Positions 9,418 to 21,284 of a stretch of 64,000 nucleotides of DNA are shown piece by piece; position 1 is the first letter of the stretch, and each line of letters opens with the position of its first letter. The notes under the pieces were generated by a model. That model had not been told where the DNA came from. It was given only the letters and a program-made list of their open reading frames with translations, and did not search any database. Made by a program: the position numbers and the translations under genes. Source of the DNA: Basipetospora chlamydospora (lineage: Eukaryota; Ascomycota; Sordariomycetes; Microascales); contig BCHP01000003.1 of assembly GCA_001599675.1 (NCBI GenBank), positions 4,811,523-4,875,522 on the forward strand, in the 5' to 3' direction.

Positions 9418-12111
9418 ATGTCGAAACACAGGGTAAGTCATGCTTCCAATTCATCCCACTTTCGTCGTCGCGACTCTCTCACTCACACAGTCCAGATCCC
9501 CCCACTCACCCCTATAAAGGTGGTTCTCTCCCGCGGCCACACGTCTTCCTCCATAGCCTGGTCCAGCGACGCAGAACTCGCCGTCGCCGCCGATGACTCC
9601 ATCCACATCTTCGCCCCGCACTTCCGCAACGAGCCTACCATCGGCGACGAGGAAGACCTCACCTCATCGTCAGATGAAGAAGATGACCCCGATGACGAAG
9701 TCGCGGAAGCCAAGCCAAAGCCCTGGTTCCTCCAAAACACCCTCCCTGGCCGCAGGCAGTATTCCTCGGTGCCCCTACGCATCCTGTCGCCCCAGATCAC
9801 CGACCCCAGGTTGAACCGCAACTTGCTCGCCCGGAAGGCCAGCGTCATCAAGTTCAACGAGGAGGAGGACGACTTCTCCGGCGCGGGCGTCGGCTCCGTC
9901 ACGGGGTTCGGCTCCGCCATCAATCAGGTCGTGGGCCTGGAGTGGTCCCCCTCGGGCCTAGGGGCGAACCTGCGGCCCGTTCTGGCCGCGATGCTGACCA
10001 AGGGTATGATCTACGTGTGGGGAGAGGAGGGCATGGATGGCGGGGACGGGGCCACGGCGCCCATGGATGTGCGGACGAGGGACCTTAAGACCTGGAGGCT
10101 CCTCTGGGGGATTGGCGCGAGCTTGCCAATACCCGGGAAGGGGAAGGGGGGCTATAAGGTCACAGGTGATAAGATCAGGGCATTCTCCTGGGCGAAGGAG
10201 ATCGGCGCCGGGAAGGGCCTTCTGGCGTACCACACAGATACCGATGAGCTTGTTGTCGTGGCTGTGCAGTACCTCGAAAAGGTTGAGGGCGAGGGGTCGA
10301 ATAGACATGGGCGGTCGGCATGGAAAATTGATGAAGTGTCCAGGCTCAAAGTCCCTAGCCCTCACGTTGAGGTTGATGTGAGTGATCCTTTTTTTCTCAT
10401 GGCGCGGGTAAACCTGAACATAGAGCTGACAACGACCAGGTCCACGACGTCGACTACGCACCCTATGGATCAGCCTTCTCCGTCAAGTGGAGCCCCTGGT
10501 TCGTATCGACAAGCGGCGCTCGTGTTGCGGCCCTGGCCTATATATCCAGGCACTACATCGGCTTCCGGAGGGTGACTCTCAGTCCAGACTGGGACCGGGC
10601 AAAGCCACCCAGGTTGCAGATCAGCAGCAACGAGATCCTCGGCATATGCTGCCATCTATCCCCGGATGCGTTCCTCGTGTGGGAGGACAGGGTAAGGAGG
10701 GCCTTCCCCTTCCATTCACTTCTAGGCATACACTGATTAGTCTGGCAGGTATGGGATGTGAAGGGAGGTTCGAAGCTCTGCCGGGGTGTCATCTCCACGC
10801 CCTCCACGGCGAAACCGTTCCAGGTCAATCTTTTTGGCGACGTCCCGGAGATGCCGCGCCACCACACGAACGACTGCAAGACCACGTATTCCCCAATCAC
10901 GGGACCCGACTCTTTCAACCCGATAAGAGGTAGTGCCCTTGCTTCTGGACTCTCCATCTCATCCGTCTCTAATCAGTGCTCGTCCCAGGCCTCGCCATAC
11001 AACCAGCGCCCCCTTCCGCCACCCTCGAAACCCACCCCGTCCCCTTATACACCCTCACGCGCCTCACAGCGACGTCCACAAACACCAACTGGTTTCAGCA
11101 CAACCACCCTGAGGACTCCCCCTCATCCCCCTCCACAACGCCGCCGTCCTGGGCGACCCACATCCACCAGCTAATACACACAGCCCGGCCCGAGTCCAAG
11201 GCTTACCTCCGCATCGAGTCCGACTCCTCCGGCTCCGAGCGCGCGCCCTCGCCAGAACCCACCACAGACGACGACGGGCCCGCAAGCGACGAAGTAGAGG
11301 AGGGGGAGGACGTAGACGAGGACGGCGCGGATGCGAAGCTACTGGCTCGGGAACAAGTAGTCTTCCCCCACCGCGCCAGGATATGGGCCATGACCCCTTC
11401 CCCCGGCGGGGCCGCCACAGCGATCCTCTTCTCGAAGCACAGCACCACGATCCCCGACCGCATCATCAAGACGCGCGTCGCCTTCTCGCCCACCCAGGGG
11501 CGGCGCGGCAGAGTGGCGGACGCGGAGCGCGAGACGCCGAAGTGGGATGGGCTCACGGCCGAGGGGAGGGCGTGGGAGTGGATGTACGGCGGTGGCCGGG
11601 CCGTGCCGGGCTTCTCGGGCGAGGTTGAGCCGAAGCTGGGCCAAGTGTTCGCGGGCCTGGTGGAGGGGATCGAGTGTCCTCTGTGCGGGGGCGGGTTGCA
11701 GCTTGTGGGAACTGAGTACAGCTGTACTGCTGGGCATATGTTCTGTGAGTCTTTTTTTTTTTTTTTTTCGATACTCTGCGGCGGGCCCCCNCCCCCCCGG
11801 TTCTCCGTACTTTCCGTGCTGGAAACCCCCCCTTCACAGACCTTCCACGGTCCCCGTCTTGTTGTCCTATGCGTGCCCAGGATGTACGCTTACTGACCGT
11901 TTTGTGATTCCTTGTGCCAGCTCGCTGCGCAACCTCAGGCCTCCCCGTCCTCGAGCCGGGCACGACGCGCACCTGCGCCCTCTGCGGCCAGCCCAACATG
12001 CTCGTCGACGAGCTCGAGCGCGTCGCCCGCAAGCACGGCATCCCGGCAGAAGCCTGCCGGAAGGCCTCGAGGGACGTGTGCAATGCCTGTGGGGGCAAGT
12101 TCACCGTCTGA
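9418..12111 (+). CDS. RNA polymerase III transcription factor TFIIIC, 90-kDa-type subunit (WD propeller plus C-terminal zinc finger)
   Basis: Proposed exons: 9418-9432, 9496-10377, 10440-10691, 10749-10929, 10977-11744 and 11921-12111, giving 762 aa. The N-terminus has the TFIIIC-delta propeller start (SSIAWSSDAELAVAADDSIH), then further blades (WSPSGLGANLRPVLAAML; SVKWSPWFVS). An acidic linker (GPASDEVEEGEDVDEDGAD) follows. The C-terminus has two Cys pairs: ECPLCGGGL/YSCTAGH, then RCATSG/RTCALCGQ/NACGGKF, matching the putative TFIIIC zinc-finger domain. TFIIIC binds the A/B boxes of tRNA genes and recruits TFIIIB. The first intron (63 nt) keeps the frame, so an unspliced N-terminus is equally possible. 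The last intron carries an ambiguous base and a long T run. The gene is convergent with the zinc transporter downstream. Confidence 0.85.
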
Positions 12112-12581
12112 GCGCCCTTTTTTGGTGTATGGTTTCCATCCCTCACGTTCCTGTGTGGTCTTTTTGTGCCTTTTACGCGTGTGATGGGCGTTTGGGGGAA
12201 TATCGGCGCGGGGACCGAAGGGGTAAACAGGTGGGTTGGACTAGTATAGTACTCCGGCGTTACATAGGGGTGATTTTACTTGCTATGCGCATATTCGGGT
12301 GCCGAGTGTAACTTCAAGCAAGACATGATCCACTAGGATAGATGGCGCCCGGCATGTTCTCACTTGTTTTGTATATTCGATGTTGCTCTATACTTAGTCC
12401 CCTTCAGGGACTCGATCGGGATACCTACGCACCCCGAGCCACACACGGCGGCACGTTTATATTATACATGACTTCAGCACACAGCTGGGAGAAGGCCCTG
12501 GTCATGGAAACCCACAGTGGCCCTCGTCCCTATGGAAGGCCAGGAGAAGAGAAGAGCAACGCGGCGGGAAGAACACACGGG

Positions 12582-14556
12582 TTAGAAGGCCTTCCGCCCG
12601 TTCACCTTAGCCGGACCACCGTTTAGCCTCCCAAAGCCGCACCAGCAAGTTCCATCCCCCTCTCTCTCGACCTGCACCACAACATCAAGCCCGTTCTGTT
12701 TCAGGAAGCCCTTCACCCTGTCCCTCACATCCTCCATCCCCGCGCCCCTGCCCGCGACGACGTGAACTATACCCAGCAACCTCTTCCCCGCCAGGCTGCC
12801 CGACCCAGTCCCGACAACATCCGGCCCGTCGCCCTTCTTCTCATCCCCATGGTGGTGGTGGTGGTGTACACCAGAGGCCTCAGCAAACGGTGCATCATCA
12901 ATCCAGAACTTGGGCACTGCACACCCCACAACGCCCCTCTGCTGGCTTATTCCCGCGAGCACGTTCCGCAGCGCGTACTCGACGTCGTCGGGCACGCTGA
13001 GCAGCAGCCGCTTGGCGGAGGAGATAACCAGGGGCCGGGCAGAGAGGAAGATGAGGAGGGAAATGAGGATGGAGGCGAGCGGGTCCCAGCCGGACCAGCC
13101 GGTGAAGTGGGTGGCCAGGGTGGAAGCCACGACGGAGGCGGAGCCGAGTGTGTCGGCTAGGATGTGGAGGTAGATGCCGTGCATGTTTTCGTTGTCGTGG
13201 GAGTGCGAATGGGAGTGGGAATGCCCGCAGGAGCTGCCCTTCTCGTCGTGCGAGTGCGAGTGCGAGTGGCCGTGATCGTGGCCGTGGCCGTGGTGGTGGT
13301 GGCCGAATGCCGTGATGCCGACCAGGTTGACCAGCAGGCCTAGGAAACTCACGATGAGGAGCTCTGCTAGGCGCTTCGGCTTATGGCCGTCCCATATCCT
13401 CTCAAAGGCCTCGAAGATGATTTCCACGCTCAATAATCTACAATATCCCGTCTTCTCGTTAGCAACTTAAGCGCGATCAAATACGCCGAGACCAAACAAC
13501 TTCAACGATTCAAGAGTGAAAAGGACTGCAAGAGGGGCCACGCACATCAGCAGGATCCCGTTGGCGAAGCCGCTCAGCGTCTCCATCTTGCCGAGGCCGT
13601 AGGGGAACTTCTGGCTGCGGGGCCACTTGCTCGCGACGGCGGCGACGAGCCCCACGAGGAGCGCAACGCAGTCGAAGAACATGTGCACGGTGTCACTGAG
13701 GAGGCCAAGGGAGTTGGTCACGTAGCCGTAGAAGGCCTGGACAAGCATGAAGGATATGTTGAGCCTGTTGTGGGAAGGAGGAAGTTAGCGGAGGTTGTCT
13801 TCGACTTTTTGACTAGCCAGGCAGGGGGTTTTCTTGGGAGGGCCCATCTGAGAGAGAGAGAGTGGAAGAGGAGATCGGGCCGTACAGCATGTAGTAAAAT
13901 ATGCGCCGCGAGTCCTTCTCGACTATGATGGCGTAGAGGAGGGGCCACCGAACGCAGTATCGCAAGAGTATCCTCGTGATGAAGGACTTGTTCGTCGCGG
14001 ACCCATGTTCGTGAGCATTGGTATGCGTGCGCACAGGCGCATGTGGATGATCGTGGTCGTGGTCGTGATCGTGGTCGTGGTGATCGTGGGAGTGATCGTG
14101 GTGCTCATGGCTGTGGAACTGGTGGTGGTGCTCCGAGCACCCCGTCTCCGTATACCGCGGGAGCTGGTACTTTATCGGCCCCGCAGGCGTCATGAGGATG
14201 TTCCCGCCTGCGGCCTCGTCCCTCCACGACTGGGATACGTTGATGGGCGCCGGGGCGCCTCTCTCGCGGGCATGCGCTTGGAAGCTCTGCGGCGGGCGTA
14301 AGTCTAGTCCCAGCCCCGGGGCCCCTCCAGCTCCACCCGTGCTTTCCGCACGGGAGTGGGAGTGGGAGTGGGAATGATTGTGTGCGTGGCCACTGGCTGC
14401 TAGGGAGCTGCTGTGGGTGTGATGTATGGAGGCGTTTCTGCGGACGGCCTTGGGGCTTCCGGAGTGCGAAGGGGACGAGGGCGAGGTCGGGTCTTCGGAT
14501 GGGTGGGTGTGGATGTGGGGATAGGGGTTCGATGGGACGGCGTATGAGGAGGACAT
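12582..14556 (-). CDS. MSC2: ER-type zinc transporter of the cation diffusion facilitator family (Msc2/ZnT5-like)
   Basis: Exons 14556-13886, 13764-13546 and 13437-12582 give 581 aa; the introns start GTACGG and GTGCGT, and the joins restore the helices (YYML-LNISFML and NGILL-ILLSVEII). The N-terminal third is cytosolic and rich in His/Asp/Ser (HHDHSHDHHDHDHD). The CDF domain has six helices with both zinc-site HxxxD motifs: SLGLLSDTVHMFFD in helix 2 and HILADTLGS in helix 5. A His-rich loop lies between helices 4 and 5, and the C-terminal domain carries another His run. Msc2/ZnT5-type proteins move zinc from cytosol into the ER or early secretory pathway as heterodimers with Zrg17/ZnT6-type partners. 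The protein is shorter than yeast Msc2 because the extra N-terminal helices are absent, so assignment to Msc2 rather than another CDF group is likely but not certain. Confidence 0.85.
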
Positions 14557-16378
14557 GATGGGCGACGGGGGCGATTCCTCGCTGGACCGGTCGTACTGAG
14601 GATGTTGGATCGGGGACGGAAGGGAACGCGCCCTTGGACTCGAGATGCAGGTCAGCGCACTTCCGCAGGGCGGTGGCCGTCTTTCGATTCGGATTCGGGC
14701 ACGTTGTAACAGTATACCCGTTCAAAGAGTGGCCCGAGAAAGGGCGGATAGCAATGCGGCGTGTTGGTCCTGTCGCCTCAATGGGAGAGGGAGACTGGAG
14801 ACCATGTGAGGGGGCCGGCGGCGACAAGGGAGGCGAAGAGTCGCTGCCAAATCCGGGGAACTCACAGAGAGGGACGGACGCGCACAGGACAGGAACAGGA
14901 GGGTGGTATTGGGGCCAGGGGTTATCAAGGCACAGGTGGATCGAACCTGGGCCCTCCAATCGCGAGGCGTCGTTGATCGATGCGATCTGGTTCACGCAGG
15001 AAGACGAGATTCAACGGAGCAGCGTTGCTCTTGAATCAATTGCTGCTCTCGCAGGAATAATATGTTCTATTTATGAGTATCTCATTGAAAGGAACCTGCG
15101 CCCGACTCGGAGACTTTTACGGTCAAGGGGCGGAGCGCTGGAAGGGGGAAGGGACGGACAACATTGAAGACTTCATGTTCTCCACTGCGAAACGAGGTAG
15201 CGGAGAGGGTGGATACGGTGACGATATCCAGCGGACTCGGTCTCGGCTCAATGGCCACGAGCATGAAGACATTTATACGAATACATACATGCGGAGTCCT
15301 TGTAGTCACGTACGTAGTCCAATTGATTCACCCAATCGATACACGCGTATGAATTAGACGAACAGCTCGATTGTGTTCCAGATAGTCTCATGGGCGACGA
15401 CACCGGTGGATTGGACAGAGATCTCAACACTCACAGGCACAGGGTCTAGCTTCTAGGAAGAAAAATGCAACGTGCGAGCAACGTGGAAGTAAGCCAGTGC
15501 ATCATTGGGCACTACACTGATGTCCAAAGTAATTGATATGTAGAAATGGCCTGAAGTTTGTCCCCTGAATTTGAGGATTTGGACTTCCAGATGCTGGATA
15601 TATGATTCTTCCGTTCTGGAGCCGCAGCGCAGTGCAGCGCAGTGCAGTGGCCTCTATATTAGCTTCCTGCAAGGGACAGATGAAGCGAACTGCCCAGATG
15701 GGCACTTGACACATAACCAGGACATAGCCGAGAATAAATGAAGATGATAATCCCAGTGTATATTGAGTTATAGCCGCCTTCTAGGAACCGGACTTGAAAT
15801 GCTTCCAGAGCGGCTCGGATCGGGGTATTCTGAGTCATTTAAAAGAAACCCTATCGACAGCTGTTAACAGTGTTGACAACTGTCGGAATTATGTGTGTCA
15901 ACTAGGCTTGACGGAAGTGGTAGCCAGCGCGACCGTGGCACAACACGACTTCACCCGGCCTGTCACGGCGGAAGCTGCGACTGCCTACGACACCCTTCTG
16001 AGTTGAGCGAGTAGCTCAACTTGAAGTCGAGAAACTCCACGCCAAAACACTCACGAGGACCGAAACCACCATGATTCCTTACAGCGAAGCCCAACATTGA
16101 AGGATTGAAATAATCGTGAAGGTCGATCGGGTCTGTATCCCCCAATTGGATTACCTACCAATGACATGGTGTCTTCAACTTCGAAGTTGCTCAGAGTCAT
16201 TCCATCCATTGGCTTGAGTGAGCTTGCGCAGCTCTCCACATCGAGCTTCCCCAAGCCAAGCTCCTAAGTCTCCCACAGACACAGACACGTTCCACCCCTT
16301 CACCATCTGAATACGACTTTCCCCGGTAAGGGGGAAGACCATCCACGACACTCCCATATCCCCTTCGCCTTCAGGACC
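14557..16378. other. Intergenic between the zinc transporter and ALG1, no supported gene
   Basis: Long frames at 14600-15170 on both strands are shadows of GC-rich leader sequence of the transporter gene. From 15,360 the DNA is AT-richer, with a short GCAGTGCAGC-type direct repeat near 15,630-15,650 and no ORF with splice signals or recognisable composition. The last about 120 bp are pyrimidine-rich, as expected of the ALG1 leader. Confidence 0.55.
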
Positions 16379-17972
16379 ATGTCGTCCCTCATCCCTTACG
16401 TCGCCACCTTCCTAGCTGGTGCCTGCGCCGGCCTCTTCCTCATCCTTTCCTACATGCTCTTCCGCGCCGTCATCCCAACCCGCCACAAGCCGTCTCTCGA
16501 CCCCAGGGATGACCGTTACCAGGTCCTCGTGCTAGGCGACATAGGCCGCAGCCCGCGCATGCAGTACCATGCTCTTAGCATCGCAAAGTGCGGCGCCCAC
16601 GTCGACCTCATCGGGTACAAAGGTTTGTTGACTACCCTTCCGCATCTGTCTCGTCCTACTGAAAAGAAAATACTGACTCTCAAACTCTAGAAACGGCGAG
16701 ACACCCGGACCTCGTGGGGGATCCAAAGGTCGGCCTGTACGCCCTGTCTAGGCAGCCCAAGTGGCTCAGTTGGCAGACGGGTGTCTTGAGCCTACCAATC
16801 AAGGCACTGTGGCAGTCCTACGACCTCTTCCGCACCATGGCGTACTCTGCTCCCGCAGCGCGCTGGATTATAATCCAGGTAAGGCCTCTTCTATCTCCGA
16901 TCCTGCACGGGGCTTGATGCTCACCACGGAGTAGAACCCACCTTCCATCCCCACCCTCCACATAGCCCTCTTAGTCTCCCTCCTCCGCGGCAGCAAACTC
17001 CTGGTAGACTGGCACAACTACGGCCACACCATAATGTCCGTCGACCGCGACCCGTCCCACCCTTTCGTCCGTGCCTACAAGCTCTACGAGACGTTCCTCT
17101 CGCGCGTCGTCCCCGATGTGAACCTCACCGTCACCGACGCGATGGCGCGCCACATGCGCGGGCCGCCCTTTAGCATCCCTCGGGGAAGGCCGATCCTCAC
17201 CCTGCACGACCGGCCGGCGGCGACTTTTAGGCCAGTGGAGTCCGTGGAGGCCAGGAAGGAGTTCCTGGAGGGTCTGGAGGAGACGAAGGAGTTTGCGGAG
17301 AGGATTGTGAGTGGAGAGATGAGGCTCGTTGTGAGCAGTACGTCGTGGACGCCGGATGAGGACTTTGGTATTCTGCTTGAGGCGCTGCTCACGTACGTCG
17401 GATCACCTTCCGATACTGAACTCCCATCCCGTCAAACCAAAACAACAACCACAGACAACGACGAGAAGGGTACCCGTCCCACTCCGCTCCTCGTCATAAT
17501 AACAGGCAAGGGCCCCCAAAAGGCCGCCTACGAGAAAACCATCCATGCGCTCCAGTCCACGAACCACCTTCCCCCACAGCTAGTCCGAATATCCACGGCC
17601 TGGCTCTCCACGCGCGACTACGCCTCTCTCCTGGCCTGCGCCGACCTGGGCGTCTGCCTGCACCGCTCCTCCTCGGGGCTCGACCTCCCCATGAAGGTCG
17701 TCGACATGTTCGGCGCCGGCCTGCCCGTGGCCGCATATGACCGGTACGAGAGTTTTGGGGAGCTCATTAGGGAGGGGGCCAACGGGTGTGGGTTTGGGGA
17801 TGCGGGGGAGCTGAGCAGCGTGTTGAGGAGACTGCTCTGCGGCAGGGGTAGTGGTGGTGATGGAGGTGAGGAGCTGGGGAGGTTGAGAGGGGGTGCTGTT
17901 GAGGAGGGGAGAAGGAGGTGGGATGATGAATGGGGCGGTGTCGTTGGGAGGGTTCTCGGGCTCGTGAAGTAA
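16379..17972 (+). CDS. ALG1: Chitobiosyldiphosphodolichol beta-1,4-mannosyltransferase (Alg1, GT33)
   Basis: Exons 16379-16622, 16691-16878 and 16935-17972 give 489 aa. An N-terminal signal anchor (about residues 6-31, YVATFLAGACAGLFLILSYM) precedes the glycosyltransferase domain. The N-terminal Rossmann half shows VLVLGDIGRSPRMQYHALSI and later LLVDWHNYGHTIMS. The C-terminal half has the family blocks VVSSTSWTPDEDFGILLEAL, LLVIITGKGPQKAAY, CADLGVCLHRSSSGLDLPMK and KVVDMFGAGLPVAAYD. The enzyme transfers the first mannose from GDP-Man to GlcNAc2-PP-dolichol on the cytosolic face of the ER, an essential step of N-glycan precursor synthesis. The intron joins (YK-ETARHPDL and IIIQ-NPPSIP) keep the family motifs in frame. 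A low-complexity Gly/Arg stretch near the C-terminus is the only unusual part. Its 3' end faces the E2 gene. Confidence 0.93.
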
Positions 17973-18567
17973 CTTCGCTTTCTTTAGGTGGCCCGGGTTA
18001 CGAAGAGCAGTGTTCACGAGTGAATCAGTGGATAACGGATGGAAGCCAGTCTTGACAGTTTCGAGGACTCGGCGTTTTGTGGTATGCAGGGAAGCTATTA
18101 CTCTATGATACCACCGGCCTAGTTATGGGTCCAATAGGCATCCCTCGCACTTTCGCCGCGTGCTTCCAGATCAACTCGCAGCCCCGTGTCGTACACAGGA
18201 CCATGGATAAGGTGTTATGGCGAGAGGCGCATCAGTTGAGCTTCTTCAGCCGCCGCAACGGCTCGTATCTCTTGGGGCTCAATCAGCATGCCTCACACTG
18301 GTCACGTTCCCCGCGGTAGCAGAAGAACAATCTCGTATGGCTCATTATGCAGTTATGCATTTTAGTTGGCTATGTGTTGGGCGAATGGCCTGGCAAAAAT
18401 GTGGCCTCTCCATGATGACGGGTATCTCAAAAGCATTCTCCTGTATTTCCATTGTCTTCCTTTAGATGCAATTTCCCCTCCTCTCCCGGGCTTCCTCTCC
18501 CATGGCACTTTCTTCCCTTTTTGTCCCCCCCAGACAAGGCCTCTCCTCATTCTTTCTCCGCATCGCA

Positions 18568-19240
18568 TCAGTCCTCCCCGAGACTCTCCCTGACACACGC
18601 CCTACACCTCCTCCGGAAGTCCTTGTTGGCGCCGGCCCTGTCGTCGCGCAGCAGGCGGGCGGCCTCGACGTTGGCGGGGCTCTCGTCGTTGGGCGAGTAG
18701 AACAGGCTGATGACGCTGAGGAGGATGGTCTCGGGGGTCTGGACGGGGGACCAGCGCTCCGAGGCGGCCTCGTAGCCGTAGACGTCGTCGCCCGGCGGGT
18801 GCAGGATGGAGATGCACAGCTTGCCGTCCGGGTAGATGTTGGGGTGGAAGGGGACCGGGGTCTGGAAGGTCATCGACGGCGGCATTAGGGGGTATGTTGA
18901 GGGGAAAGTGAGGTGCGCGCGGAAATTGCCTCCTAGTGACGTGGATATGAGTTAGCTGCTCTATTGTTCTGGCTGCCTGGGACGGCGTTTTGGGAGTATC
19001 GTCTCCCTCTTGGACCCAGAGAGGGCCCAGAGAGAAGGGGGGGAGATGGGTGCACCACTTACCGCCGTAATATTTGCAGTCGTCGTTGATCATTAGCATG
19101 ACCTCCCACTCAAAGATGTTCTGATCGTTGACCAGGCCGCACGAGACGCCCGGTATGTCCTTGCTGCGCTGCATCTCCTTGAGCTGGCGGCGCAACAGCT
19201 GGCCCGTGGCCGAAGTGGGGGCCGATGATGATGAAGCCAT
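18568..19240 (-). CDS. ubc15: Ubiquitin-conjugating enzyme E2 of the UBE2G1/Ubc15 type
   Basis: Exons 19240-19063 and 18932-18568 (GTAAGT...CTAG intron) give 180 aa. The UBC fold is complete: helix 1 (QLLRRQLKEMQRS), the beta-sheet (IFEWEVMLM), the PxxYPLMPP turn, the HPN motif at 89-91, and the catalytic Cys99 in GKLCISILHPPGDD. The 12-13-residue acidic insertion after the active site (HPPGDDVYGYEAASERW) marks the Ubc7/UBE2G group, and NDESPANVEAARLLRDD matches the Ubc15/UBE2G1 branch. Such enzymes accept ubiquitin from E1 and pass it to substrates with RING E3s. The loop usually written GPxDTxYEGG in this family reads INDDCKYYGGG here, directly at the exon junction, which is unusual. The gene is convergent with ALG1. 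Confidence 0.9.
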
Positions 19241-20115
19241 TGTTATTATCTTTTGGAGGCACAGCTGCGTATTCCTATATCGTCTTTCTCCGCCAGAAAG
19301 GGGTACTTCGTTTCGGGTTCGACAAAGTCGTGGTGGGTTTCGTCTTCTTCGCTATCGGCAAGCGGTCTCGAAAGGGGCGAGGGCAGTCGTGCAGGGTTAG
19401 GTTGTGGCTCCGGACCTGACGGAAGAGGGAAGAGGAGAATGGAGGGAGAAAGGGTACGACTTTGTTCTTTCTTTCCGTATATAGTGGGATGTTTATAGGT
19501 TTCGTTTTCTGATCGAGGGTGGCGCAATAGAGCACTGGAGAGGAAGTGGACGACGAAGCGGAGGTGGAAGCGGAAGTGGAGGTGGAGGGGCGGATGTCGT
19601 GGGGCAAAAATAGATGGCATCAATCCATCGTAGCGGGGTCGCTTCGGTCGGAGCACCAGAGGCCGTGCACACAGCGAATAGTTAAATGGGTGAAAGGCCC
19701 CAGGGCCTGACATCTTGTAGCCAGCCAATGGAACACTTGAGCCCTTTGTTGGGGTCAGGGGTATTGCAGCATACATGCACCAGTGATTGTGGCAGGAGAC
19801 CCAAAGGACAGCGCCTATGTACCATGTACAAGCGAGCGCACATCGCGCGCTGCTATGTGGTCTCGAGACTTGGCGCTCAAGACTCGAGAGTCCCAGGGTG
19901 CATCCGCATCGAGGGCAGATCAAAGGACGACGACATGTCTGAATCAATGGGTATCTAACAGTATATATAACGTGCACTTTTTGCCAGCTCTCGCAACCAC
20001 CGCCGGGTCCAAGAATCTGCCCAGGCGACTCGTGCCAAGGGCCAGGCACAGACCCAGGCCTCTTGGTGTCCTGGGGCTGCATCCTGGCCCACGGCCTTCC
20101 ACGACACAAGCGCAT
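19241..20115. other. Intergenic: E2 promoter/leader and SNU23 3' flank
   Basis: A minus-strand 289-codon frame spans this area but is low-complexity Ser/Thr/Pro sequence with no domain, and the first 350 bp are pyrimidine-rich on the minus strand, like a fungal 5' leader. A TATATA element lies near 19,962. I see no separate gene. Confidence 0.5.
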
Positions 20116-20832
20116 TCACACCTTCTTCGACGTCCCAAACCCTGTAAAGCCCATCTGTGCCATCATATCGTCCTCGTCATGCTCCCCCTCAATCCTCACA
20201 TCGTCCCCGTACGCAACCTTGGCCTTGCTCTCCTCCTCCTTCTCCTTCCGCCTCTTCTCCTCCGCCTCCTTCCGCTTCGCCATCCTCTCCTCCGCCTCCT
20301 TCGCCATCTCCCTCTCCCTCAACTCCAGCCTCTCCTCCAGGCTCGTGCCCTTCTCCCGCTCCAGCTCCCGCCTGTTCTGCACGTGCCACAGTATCCTCTC
20401 CCGCACCTCCTCGGCCGTCGCCCTCTTGACCCTCCCCGTGTGGCCCGTCGCGAGCAGGTGCTGCATCGTGTTGAGGTGCTCCACGAACTGCCGGTTGTCC
20501 TTGAAGGTCAGGTCGCAGCTCTCGCAGTAGAAGCCGGCGCCGCGACCCCGCTTGCCCGTGGCGGCGCCGGCGGGGACGAGCTGCGTCTTGCCCACGCGCG
20601 AGGACACGTCGAGGGCGGCCTTGCGCGCGGATATGAGGGCCTCGTTGCCCGTCGGGGCCCGGGTGTATTTCTTGCCGAGGAGGCGGGCTTCGTAGCGCGC
20701 CTTGGCCTCGGCGCGCTCGGCCTCTTCCTTTTCCCGGTGGCGGGCGGCGGCGGCTTCGGGGTCGTGGCGTTTGCGGAAGTCGGTGTCGCCGGATGCGGTG
20801 CCGTAGGCGCCGCCCTTCTTTGGGTCGGACAT
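20116..20832 (-). CDS. SNU23: U4/U6.U5 tri-snRNP component Snu23 (ZMAT2 homologue), C2H2-type RNA-binding finger
   Basis: Taking the ATG at 20832 (MSDPKKGGAYG) gives 238 aa, single exon. The N-terminal segment DTDFRKRHDPEAAAARHREK is the family's opening block, followed by basic helices (EARLLGKKYTRAPTGNEAL). A matrin-type C2H2 finger follows at about residues 100-125 (FYCESCDLTFKDNRQFVEHL then TMQHLLATGHTGRVKRAT), then a long charged helix (ERLELREREMAKEAEERMAK) and a C-terminal MGFTGFGTSKK. Snu23 binds near the U6 5'-splice-site helix in the pre-B spliceosome. An in-frame upstream ATG at 20922 would add 30 Ser/Thr-rich residues that do not fit the family, so I chose the inner start. It is divergent from DPH5 with 452 bp between the ATGs. 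Confidence 0.92.
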   Translation of the reverse strand: MSDPKKGGAYGTASGDTDFRKRHDPEAAAARHREKEEAERAEAKARYEARLLGKKYTRAPTGNEALISARKAALDVSSRVGKTQLVPAGAATGKRGRGAGFYCESCDLTFKDNRQFVEHLNTMQHLLATGHTGRVKRATAEEVRERILWHVQNRRELEREKGTSLEERLELREREMAKEAEERMAKRKEAEEKRRKEKEEESKAKVAYGDDVRIEGEHDEDDMMAQMGFTGFGTSKKV

Positions 20833-21284
20833 TGTGATGGTGGCGGTGATGGTATGGGAGGATCGGTTGGAGATGGAGGTGTTCGATACGGCGGTGACGT
20901 CGTGGTTCGGTGAAGGTGTCAAAAATGGGCTAATTTAGTCCAGGACTATCCTGTCGGGTTGATATACTGGGTGTTGATGGAGATGTTGAGGGTCTTGTTC
21001 CTGACCGAGTTACGAGGCAAACCACAGATTGATGAAGCATTGGGGATTTTGGACCAAGCTCGAGCACAAATACAATAAGAACACGCCTGGGGTGGATTTA
21101 GCAGCGCATCGCGGGGTAATCTCGAAATTTCCGCTTCGTCCTCACAAACCCCCACCATCATCATCAACACAACCATTTGCTTGCTGCTTTACCTTCTCGA
21201 ACTTGCCCCAATCGCCAAGTGCTTCCCTGAATCCGGCCATTAGCCCCCGACGTACCTCCACCCGAACCGAACCGAGCCGTCACC

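Noticed and set aside
14105..14995. 296-codon minus-strand frame upstream of the zinc transporter
   Set aside because: It overlaps the transporter's first exon in another frame and has no domain.
19783..20913. 376-codon plus-strand frame opposite SNU23
   Set aside because: It is the complement of the charged-helix coding sequence of SNU23; its Leu/Arg/His-rich composition is a shadow effect.
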